The notes under the pieces are model-generated. The model did no database searches. It had not been told where the DNA came from and was given only the letters and a program-made list of their open reading frames with translations. From Patella vulgata (Eukaryota; Mollusca; Gastropoda; Patellidae), in assembly GCF_932274485.2 (NCBI RefSeq), contig NC_065886.2:37683501-37747500 (forward strand): DNA of 64,000 nucleotides. The letters run 5' to 3'. Position 1 is the first letter of the stretch; the number at the start of each line of letters is the position of its first letter. This document shows positions 56,645 to 64,000 of the stretch, piece by piece. A program made the position numbers and the translations under genes.

Positions 56645-57365
56645 TAATAATAATAATAATATCAGTATTTGTATAGTGCATAAACACTGCTTCCACAGTT
56701 TCTAATGCGCTTCGAGTTCACTAGATTTGTTCTCGATGCCAGTATCACAAAGGACCTTCAAAAATGGAAGTTTTCAGTTTATTTTTACAAAAACAGAAAG
56801 ATATGACTCTAGACGTAAGTGTTATGGGAGCTGATTCCACAGAAACGGCGCTGAGTATGAATATGCACGTTTTCCAGCCTCAAGTGTTACCATGTCTTGG
56901 ATGTAGGTAGGTGATTGTGAATGTAGAGCTTTAAAAGTTATTGTAGCTTTTGTATGAGGTTTTATTGGGTGTTGATACAGGAGAGCATTGTGGTAGTTGA
57001 GTTTAGATGTTATGAAAACATGTACAAATCTTTCTAGATTATCTCTGTTTAAATACTTTTTGATCTTGCTGATATTATGGAGATGGAAGAAGGATGAGGA
57101 GCAGACTATCTGAACATGTTCTGTTGTTTTAACTGAAGTTGGAATCAATAACCACTCCAATATTTTTGACCTTTGCTGATTGAATGATCTCCTTATTGTC
57201 AAAGTTAAGGGTAATATTTTCAGATCGGAACTTCGTTTGTTGCTGTTTGGTACCAATGATTAAGAATTCAATTTTTTCCGGATTTAGCTCCAGAAAATGA
57301 ATTGTCATCCAATCGACTGTGTCAATACAGTTTTTGACACAGTCAAGAGTTGGAATGCTCCCTCA
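56645..57365 (-). mobile_element. CR1/L2-type LINE, 3' end of ORF2 and 3' tail
   Basis: The - strand reads IPTLDCVKNCIDTVDWMT, FLELNPEKIEFLIIG, KVKNIGVVIDSNFS, then CSSSFFHLHNISKIKKYL, FITSKLNYHNALLY and YSAPFLWNQLP. This is the typical C-terminal region of CR1/L2/Rex-clade reverse transcriptases. At least two frame changes are present, and the block after LLY is shortened. The 3' UTR contains an AATGCGCTT-like hairpin, CACTATACAAATACTG and a (TTA)n tail at 56645-56662. It is strongly 5'-truncated and lies directly beyond the Penelope-like fragment. Confidence 0.8.
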
Positions 57366-57545
57366 AATCCGACGGCGCGTTTCACGACTTCGTCACTCGA
57401 TGACGGTGACCTTTAATTAAGAGACATCGAAAGCCATTTAAAAAAACAAAGTAAAAGTCATATTTTGAATTTCTGTGAAATTCAATATCCGGCATATTTC
57501 GCCTCTATAGCCGGTTTCTGTTTGAAGAATTTAAACATGAATTAT

Positions 57546-57776
57546 TTATTTCCTCACCACTAAAACACACTGATTACGAGATATCGCTCTCCGAAACTTC
57601 CTGATTTCTTTTGCAATTTGTTTGGGGTAAGACATTATCACCTTCCGCCTATGTGTAAATAATAAAATTAATCCACAGGCAGACAGAAAGGATCCCACTG
57701 AAAGGGCCCAGTGAAGGGTGGGGGGATTTGGCCAACTCATTTTATTATTTGCGCCATTTCCAATGAAAGCAATCAT
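57546..57776 (-). CDS. Candidate small single-pass membrane protein (76 aa), unrecognised
   Basis: Not recognised. The frame starts MIAFIGNGANNKMSW, has one hydrophobic segment of about 20 residues (LHWALSVGSFLSACGLILLF) followed at once by THRRK, and ends with a basic, helical tail (QIAKEIRKFRRAISRNQ). Positive charge after the helix favours the C-terminus inside. The stop is embedded in AGGAAATAAATAATT, which also supplies an AATAAA. It contains none of the SINE or MITE sequences seen around it and sits between a LINE fragment and unique sequence. It could equally be chance: one short frame, no homologue recalled, no visible exons. Confidence 0.3.
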   Translation of the reverse strand: MIAFIGNGANNKMSWPNPPTLHWALSVGSFLSACGLILLFTHRRKVIMSYPKQIAKEIRKFRRAISRNQCVLVVRK

Positions 57777-58812
57777 GTTGTTCTGATGCTGATATCAAAC
57801 ATATATCGTGCCTGAGATTTGTTACAATTATTCGCCTCTAGCATGTTCACAAGGGTATATATCTTTTTTTTCTTCTAACGCTTATTTGGGAATACGTCAC
57901 CGAATCTACAATAAAGACTTGATTACAAAAGCATACTAAAGAGTGAAAAACGAATTTTTGAACTTTTACGATGTTTAAAGGGGCTAAATCGGTAATATTT
58001 GGGACCTACAAATTAACACAAATGGGTCGCAACGCATACAATAATGTAATATGAATGTAAATAAACTGATTTACATTCAATCGTTTCAGTTTTTACTATC
58101 ATTTCAAAGCAGTTATGTTCGGCGAAATACGCCAGAATTCTCAATCGAATGGCAATCTCTAGCGTCTGGTTATTCCAGTCTACACCGATAGTATTTATTG
58201 CGCATGTTCTCCAGATAAGAATATGGGGTCACCGTTAGACATGACTTGTGGAATATGTCTAACCTCGTTGTTCGAGTCGCTTGTCAGAAATTGCGCTGAA
58301 ACGCATTATGGTACACGATTCGTGTACCAATCGTAAAATGTTTATTTTGTCTTAAATATTGGATATCAGAAGCCCATCTTTTTCCGGTAAGATCACAACA
58401 TCAATGTTGATTAAAATTGACAAATAATTCGTGTTTTCATTGTCGAAGATTTTGGATGGTATTGAGTTAGAGACTTAGCTGCTTTAAAGAAATACTTTAC
58501 AGAAGCCGGCTGAAACCACATTTCCGCTATTTGTTCATTCTGTAGGTATAGGTCCCGTTTCTACCGACAATCATATTGCGAACACGTGTTCATTCTATGA
58601 TATCATACGTTCCTAGAAAATGTTCTTTAGTCAAGTGAAACAAGAATATTTATAACTATGGGTGGGTGGAGTGAGTAAATTCATCTGAAAAAATCTGAGT
58701 AGGCTACATGGGGCGATAGAACAAGTTCACCTTGATGTTGACAAATACGTAAGATGATATCAATATCAACTGATAAAATATATAATGTGATTCAACTGAA
58801 ATGTGATATATA
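57777..58812. other. No gene recognised; possible upstream region of the 57546-57776 frame
   Basis: AT-rich, with no SINE, MITE or tandem repeat seen. It would contain the promoter if the small membrane frame is real. Confidence 0.4.
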
Positions 58813-60222
58813 CTAAGCAGCAAAAGAAACGTCAGGTTGGTATGTTACTATGAATATTGTATATTGTGACCACATCTCCAACTTTACCTGGGCAATAAGG
58901 CTCCTTACCAAACACAGAATTGAACCCAGGAAATGTTCTTAAAAACGCAACCTGGCTTCTGAGATGGTAATGTGTTCTCCATGATTTTCATGTAACTCAT
59001 GCTGCACGTGCTGTTCACCGGGACCAGCCCTATAAAATGCAGACCCATACCTGGTTGAATCATTCACACTACAACGTCAGCAGCATGCCACGACAAACGA
59101 CATCTCAGAGGAACCAGGCGCTTGGAAGACTCAACGCTGGTCACACTGCCCAAGCCGTTGCCAATTACTTCCAGGTCAATGTTCGGACCATCTACAGGCT
59201 TCAGCAACGCTTTCGGACCACCAACACCACGGATGATCGCCCCTGAAATGGTAGACCAAGGGTTTCCACAAGGCGACAAGACTGCCATGGTGTGCGACAG
59301 CACGTGCAGATTCCCTTCACACAGGCATCTGAGACAGCACGTCAGACAATGGGAACACACAGAAGACCCATCAGTACCGATACAGTGCGCCGACGTCTCA
59401 CCAGAGAGAACATCCATTGCCGTAGACCTTACCGTGGACCGATCTTCACCCTTCGCATTGCAATGCAGTACTGTTCACACATGAGAGTCGGTATTGCGTA
59501 TCAACTGCAGATGGCAGGACCAGAATATGGCGTCGACGTGGCCAGCGTTATTCTGACCAATGTGTTTATGGAACGAGACTCATGGGGAGGTCCAAGCATA
59601 ATGGTTTGGGGTGGAATCGGCCTGAACCAGAGAGTGGTTCCTGTGGTGTTCCAAATTCTTGGCCCAGGGAGAGGAGGCGGCATCACAGCAGTGCGCTACA
59701 TCGATCAAGCTCTCAGACCCCACGTCATACCACATTTCGCACGTCATCGAAACAACGTTTTCCAGCATGACAATACCCGTGCCCACACCGCCAGAACGGT
59801 GTCAACGTTATGCACTGGCCAGCCCTTAGTCCTGACTTAAACCCGATTGAACATCTTTGGGATAAATTTCTGAGGAGATTTAATAACGTCGTACCGAGAC
59901 CAAACACAGCCGATGGTTTTTCTGAGAGTATGGTTCCAGGTGCCAATGGCGTTCATCAATCGTCTGGTCCACTCCATATTCAGACGCTTTGCTGCTGTTG
60001 TTGACACTCGCGGTGAACACACCAGATACTGATGTATAGACTGTGTACAGACTCTAAACCGTCTCGAAATGTCTTGGAATTGTGATGAATTAATCAGTAA
60101 TGTGTCAACATACTGTTCACAAATAATTGCTTTGATCCATTTAGTAAGTCGTTTTTTAGAATGATTTGATTAAAGTGCCTCTCTGGTTTTGAAATCATAC
60201 TGACGTTTTTTTTAATGTTTAG
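58813..60222 (+). mobile_element. Tc1-type DNA transposon, 1.4 kb, inactive
   Basis: The left end begins TA|CTAAGCAGCAAAAGAAACG and the right end, read inverted, TA|CTAAACATTAAAAAAAACG. The terminal inverted repeats are therefore about 25 bp with few mismatches, flanked by the TA that Tc1/mariner elements duplicate. Length and the single internal transposase fit the Tc1 clade. The TIRs are short compared with the long ones of some Tc1 elements. Confidence 0.85.
59085..60004 (+). pseudogene. Broken Tc1-type transposase
   Basis: Starts MPRQTTSQRNQALGRLNAGH with a helix-turn-helix (NYFQVNVRTIYRLQQRF). A TGA follows DDRP at 59244, where the family has Arg in a GRP linker; CGA to TGA by CpG decay is likely. 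It continues STDTVRRRL and RPYRGPIF. The block before the first catalytic Asp is deleted, and the frame shifts to read HESRYCVSTADGR, so the Asp of TDESR is His. Later come SIMVWGGI, FQHDNTRAHTAR (second Asp) and, after another frameshift, HWPALSPDLNPIEHLWD with the catalytic Glu. At least one stop, two or more frameshifts and one deletion: dead. Confidence 0.88.
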
Positions 60223-61021
60223 TAGATGATTTTATTAAAATATCTATATTCAAATTTAACCAACTGTATCTATTTATTTTAAGTCTTACTTCGAACTGAA
60301 TAAAGTATCTGATTTATTGTCATTACAACAGCTATAGGTGGTTAACAGTGTATAACTAAAAACTATTGTTGCCAACATTTTAATGTACCTATAATTTTCG
60401 ACACCAAGTCTATTGTAGCCAAATATTTAAAGCGCGTTAACAATATATTCATTTAAGAAAAGATATGTCATTTCGGGATTAACATATCGTAAAATTCATA
60501 TTCATTTGACGATCGACCTTCTATTTACAAAAGTGTGATTGTTTAGAGGGTACTTCATGGTTTAGAAACTACAGGGTACATGATTGTTTGGAGAGACTCT
60601 CTATCCGAACTACAGGACATATCATGGTTTCGAGAGTCAATCTGAACTACAGGGTAGATCATTGTCTATCCGAAATACGTGGAACATCAGGGTTTAAAAA
60701 ACCTCGACCCCGGGTCTGTTCTAGGTAGCATCAAGACCGAAGGTTAACACGGGTTCATTTCTGATTGCCACAGTAGTACGGTTTATCATAAGCAAGGGGC
60801 GCCAGGGAACCGAGTGTCCCTGTATTTCGCCTCGCGAGGGGTTCCCACTGTATTTGGGGTCCGGTTGGGTTCACTCCTTGCTTTTGAAAGCGACTGACCG
60901 TAAATAATGTTTTCCGTAATTTATCCTAGCTTATGCACAAATTTTGTAAAAACAAAAGTGTTATTTAGTGTTTGTGTGTATGCCATATTAAGGATTATAA
61001 GACTTTGATATTGGTTATTGC
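60223..61021. other. No gene recognised
   Basis: Contains irregular repeats of CTACAGGGTACATGATTGTT-type phrases at 60540-60690 and a GC-richer patch at 60780-60890 with weak self-complementarity (AGCAAGG...CCTTGCT). Confidence 0.4.
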
Positions 61022-61195
61022 AATGCAATGAAATGGGGTTTAACGTCCTACTGTTCTGCTCCGCTGAGCCAACGAAGAGGGACATACGTGATGCAGTTTG
61101 TTATGCAGACAATGTTGCTGGGACAGCGACGCTAAGGTCTACCCTTATTTTGAATTCCAACTGTCAAGAGTTCGTTTACTTACTTGCACTCCAGA
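61022..61195 (-). mobile_element. SINE-1, 3' half
   Basis: CAATGAAATGGGGTTTAACG, TCCTACTGTTCTGCTCCGCT, CGATGCAGTTTGTTATGCAG-like and TTGAATTCCAACTGTCAAGA. Confidence 0.8.
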
Positions 61196-61379
61196 CGAAA
61201 TGCAGAATCCGGGAGTGACGAAGAAAGGAAAACAGTTATAATTCATGTAGAGAGCAATACCAAATACATAGTCGATTTTCACTGATAATTTTGTTGAAAA
61301 CCAGAGTTGTTATATGAGATTTGGAGATGTCTATTTTGTCTATATTTATATTTACCCCAGACTGCCTTGCGGGAACCCC

Positions 61380-61502
61380 AGTTGCTCGGTGAGTGATGGC
61401 CCTGAAAGTTTCTACGCTTATCTTTGGTGTGCTTCCCCCATGTCAGTGCTGCAGAACAGGGTGCCCAGTCGTTCGGATAATACGGAAAACGGAGTATAGG
61501 TG
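61380..61502 (+). mobile_element. SINE-1-like, old head and core
   Basis: GTTGCTCGGTGAGTGATGGC, CATGTCAGTGCTGCAGAACA and GTTCGGATAATACGGAAAAC keep SINE-1 order at low identity. Confidence 0.45.
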
Positions 61503-61602
61503 TTGTTGTTTTTTTTTTAATTTTATAACATTAGATGATGTTTCTAGGAAACCCCTTCTAAAATATGAAACCAAAGTAATTTGAATTTCAACTGATAAAT
61601 TA

Positions 61603-61882
61603 AAAGACATGTCATATGTTCGCCCTAATAATGTCGTGATGACTTGTTATGAAATTAATAGGGACTGAGATTGTGCATGTTCACGATAAGCCACCGTATA
61701 ATACCCGTTTCGTGGAAAATGGATCATGTGACAAAAGGTTATGTCATATATGTTCGCCCTAATATTTTCGTGATGACGTGTTATGAAATTAAAAGGGACC
61801 GAGATTGTGCATGGTCACGATAAGCCACCGTATAATACGCGTTTCGTGGAAAATGGATCATGTGATGTGACTAAAGGTTATG
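61603..61882. repeat. Tandem duplication, about 135 bp
   Basis: TTCGCCCTAATAATGTCGTG...CATGTTCACGATAAGCCACC...GGATCATGTGAC is repeated with about 92% identity. It lies about 0.5 kb upstream of the TRIM-like gene. Confidence 0.9.
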
Positions 61883-62254
61883 TACATTGGTTCAGATTAC
61901 GACAACATCCGACCGTACATTTACAAGGACAAAGAAATGATTATATTGTGCATGCTTGGTAGAGAAGTTGGGTATTTGTGTTCGGAAATTGGTTTTCGTT
62001 AAAAGGGTATATATCACATAATACCTTACAGGTACTTTAAAACCCGTGTACCTGACCAATGACTATATACGGATTATTATCAATAAACGCCTTTGTATAG
62101 AGAAGCGATATTCCATAATACATAGGGTCTCGTATATATATAGACAGTTACACCTATAGCAACAACAATACGTATAACAACCATGGTATGTGTTGTGTCC
62201 TGAATCCTGATCGTGTGGATATTTATTGTATTTGAAGGAGTGTACAATGGCGTG

Positions 62255-62319
62255 TGAAATGAAATGAAATGGGGTTTAACATCCTACTGTTTTGCTCCGA
62301 CTGGGCTAATGAAGACGGA
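62255..62319 (-). mobile_element. SINE-1 3' end (65 bp) with 11-bp duplication, just upstream of the TRIM-like gene
   Basis: ACAATGGCGTG flanks it at 62244-62254 and 62320-62330. The insert is TGAAATGAAATGAAATGGGG, TTTAACATCCTACTGTTTTG and CTGGGCTAATGAAGACGG. It lies about 95 bp before the ATG at 62413, so it may be in the leader or the promoter. Confidence 0.88.
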
Positions 62320-62412
62320 ACAATGGCGTGTTACCTATCATCAAGATAACAATCATAAACAAGATTATATAAATTTGTTTAAAGAAACTGTTTACTTTTT
62401 AAAAAAAAAATA

Positions 62413-63021
62413 ATGGCGGTAAAAATGAACAAAAATGAATGTTGTATCTGCTTAAATTACTATACAAACCCTAAAATAATCGATTGTCATCACACATTCT
62501 GTGCAACCTGTCTGGATAATTATGTCAAAACTACAGTCACGAACAACCAGTTCCCGTGTCCACTGTGTAGAAGGGCCATCAAACTTCCTGTTGGTGGAGT
62601 GAGCAAATTTCCAGTGAATTTTTATATAGATGAGCAACAACTGCCAGAAGATGGTTCGCGGTGTCAACAACACAAAACAGAAGAAGTCCGGCAAGAGCCT
62701 GTTTCTGTTTGCCCACAACACAAGAAGGAGAACGATTTATTTTGCAAGAACTGTAACCTTAAACTTTGTTATAAATGTTTTATAACAGGTCACCAAGGTC
62801 ATACCTTACAAAATATTGGTGATGTGGAAAGTGAAATTAACCAGCAGCTGGAACAAACTATGGATCATAATAAAGCGGTAATCAAACCAATGTCCAGTAG
62901 TGCTTGTGGCATTGTAAATACATGTAGTTATTTTGAAGACTTGGCTAACGTTACATTTTCTGATCACTTCCTTAATAAGTTGGTAATGAAGACCCCATCA
63001 ACCCAGCGGAGAATACCATGA
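62413..63021 (+). CDS. TRIM-family protein with RING and B-box type 2 fingers (truncated or 5' exon)
   Basis: Probable E3 ubiquitin ligase of TRIM type. The ATG has A at -3 and G at +4. The C3HC4 RING uses C10, C13, C25, H27, C30, C33, C49 and C52 (CHHTFCATC and CPLC are readable). A linker with C84/H87 is followed by a B-box 2 using C100, H103, C111, C114, C119, C122, H127 and H130. A short charged helix (SEINQQLEQTMDHN) could begin the coiled coil. The frame then ends at residue 202, with no long coiled coil and no NHL, B30.2 or filamin domain, so it is much shorter than most TRIMs. A charged open frame continues from about 63080 to 63284 in another phase, so either an intron or a frameshift separates the two parts. 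A SINE-1 tail inserted at 62255-62319, about 95 bp upstream of the ATG. Confidence 0.8.
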   Translation: MAVKMNKNECCICLNYYTNPKIIDCHHTFCATCLDNYVKTTVTNNQFPCPLCRRAIKLPVGGVSKFPVNFYIDEQQLPEDGSRCQQHKTEEVRQEPVSVCPQHKKENDLFCKNCNLKLCYKCFITGHQGHTLQNIGDVESEINQQLEQTMDHNKAVIKPMSSSACGIVNTCSYFEDLANVTFSDHFLNKLVMKTPSTQRRIP

Positions 63022-63052
63022 GCACGTTATTAGGAGTGGTGTACCGTTGCAG

Positions 63053-63284
63053 ATGCAGGCGAAAAATTAAAAACAACGATTAGAAAACCCCTCGCGGATC
63101 AAAAGCTGTCTTTGGGCACAGTGACGAAGTTCGGGAAAATAATTTGAAAATTGGGAAGTTTGAAGGAAGGCTAGTTAAGTTCAAAGATCGGGGTTTTTAT
63201 TTGGAAAAATTGCACGAAACTAATAAATTTAGACTGGAAATTGAAAAAATAGATAAAGATTTAATCTTATTGCCTACATTTTAA
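63053..63284 (+). CDS. Possible 3' part of the TRIM-like gene
   Basis: After the stop at 63021 a different frame stays open to TAA at 63282-63284 and reads, in pieces, KTPRGSKAVFGHSDEVRENN, LKIGKFEGRLVKFKDRGFYL and EKIDKDLILLPTF. It is charged, helical-looking and has no recognisable domain. A CAG at 63050-63052 could be a splice acceptor, but the frame that fits from there reads EKLKTTIRKPLADQK and closes near 63150. Either an intron plus an alternative end, or a frameshift in a decaying gene, would explain it. Homology is not established. Confidence 0.35.
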
Positions 63285-63330
63285 AGTTTTTATCATAGAG
63301 TTTGGTTATTATTCTAGTGGTTCACGTTAA

Positions 63331-63465
63331 ATGAAATTTAACCTACCACTTTTCTGTGCCGACTGGGCTAACGAAGCTGGGTTTACGCCATACAGCGTGT
63401 TATGGGGACATTTTGCCCTGGCAGCGGCATCAGGCCCTACTCTTATTTCGACTTCCAACTGGTGG
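63331..63465 (-). mobile_element. SINE-1, 3' half
   Basis: AAATGAAATTTAACCTACCA, GACTGGGCTAACGAAGCTGG, GCCATACAGCGTGTTATGGG and AGCGGCATCAGGCCCTACTC. Confidence 0.75.
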
Positions 63466-63596
63466 TCGTGAAGAGAACAAGTAAATAACGCTGTTTTTCG
63501 TGTCAATATTGAAGTTTTTTCAATCTGTTTTCGGGTTTCTCCACATGATACTATTTATAACAAGTCTTTTCTTTTCCTTCTCAATTTTATATATTT

Positions 63597-63738
63597 TATA
63601 ACGAGATGCAACCCCTGTAACCAGTGTAGATTAGACGAACTCCATGGTTAGAATAAACAGCTTTATTGATTAGATGTTTCGGACAAAAGGTGTCCTTCGT
63701 CTAATCTACAATGGTTACAGGGGTTGCGTCTCGTTATA
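63597..63738. mobile_element. Foldback element with 43-bp arms and a hammerhead-like hairpin
   Basis: The arms 63597-63639 and 63696-63738 are reverse complements with two mismatches (ATAACGAGATGCAACCCC start). The 56-bp spacer, read with the right arm on the - strand, gives GATTAGACGAAGGACACC then TTTTGTCCGAAACATCTAAT. This is a 7-bp outer stem and a 4-bp inner stem around GACGA and GAAAC. The layout resembles hammerhead ribozymes, including those of Penelope-like elements, but the usual CUGA start of the core is not intact. Confidence 0.6.
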
Positions 63739-64000
63739 TATCGTGTTCTTCCTGGACGCCTTATGGATCGCAGAGATCCCAGTATAGATGTCCTCCGATC
63801 ACTAGTATCCAGCTATCCAAGACCTCACCTTACGAACGTTTTGTCATCTGTAGCAATATAGTCGTGGCGACATTGTTTTTGAATTAATAGACAAAGAATA
63901 GAGAAATAAGATGACTTTATATTTCATTAATTAACATATTTGGCAAATTAATAGTTTCACAGCTTTATTGGTAAATTGGAATAACTTTGCAGGTTCCTCG

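Noticed and set aside
60780-60890. GC-rich patch with AGCAAGG...CCTTGCT as a structured RNA or MITE
   Set aside because: Only the outer 7 bp and scattered internal bases pair; no second copy in the window.
1-64000. CRISPR arrays, bacterial operons, rRNA or phage genes
   Set aside because: None seen; tandem arrays here lack unique equal-length spacers, and gene structure is eukaryotic.

Overview
This is a non-bacterial, AT-rich, repeat-dense stretch of an animal nuclear genome. Spliced genes with GT-AG introns, tRNA-derived SINEs, Tc1-type transposons, a CR1/L2-type LINE fragment and Penelope-like pieces all fit a marine invertebrate. A mollusc (gastropod) is my best guess from the repeat style and from the glutamate/glycine-type chloride channel. 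The species is inference only.

Host genes are few. The clearest is a Cys-loop ligand-gated anion channel subunit (glycine receptor / GluCl type) on the + strand. Six coding exons are visible between 34085 and 44828; the signal-peptide end was not found. Its 68-nt and 83-nt exons follow the classic layout of this family. The Cys-loop, the second disulfide of GlyR/GluCl subunits and four membrane helices are readable. The pore carries Pro-Gly-Arg where Pro-Ala-Arg is usual, and several agonist-contact positions differ. A RING/B-box (TRIM-type) gene lies at 62413-63021, with possible downstream coding sequence to 63284. A 76-codon single-membrane-span reading frame at 57546-57776 (- strand) is a weaker candidate.

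Everything else is repeat-derived or unassigned. Three SINE families recur. SINE-1 has a tRNA-like head, a core with 'ACACATTGGCGTGCACGTAA', and an (ATTTC)n tail. SINE-2 has a Leu/Ser-tRNA-like head and a (CT)n tail. SINE-3 is rare. All three end in a similar GTTAAAC-containing 3' segment, which suggests one shared reverse-transcriptase partner. Eight SINE insertions have target-site duplications legible by eye, including two that consist of only about 35 bp of the 3' tail. Two MITE families with terminal inverted repeats, two Tc1/mariner elements (one 1.4 kb with transposase remains, one about 0.7 kb), head-to-head Penelope-like fragments and a LINE 3' end complete the mobile fraction.

Minisatellites are unusually common, with units of about 12, 20, 23, 27, 30, 33, 40 and 142 bp. 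One is an amplified piece of a SINE-1 copy; two others have been invaded by SINEs.

Layout: 1-12 kb SINE-1/SINE-2 mosaic; 12-24 kb MITEs, SINEs and duplications; 24-31 kb Tc1 remnant and minisatellites; 34-45 kb the channel gene; 45-51 kb satellites; 51-57 kb SINEs, Penelope-like pieces and LINE; 58-60 kb Tc1 element; 61-64 kb duplication, TRIM gene and a foldback element.
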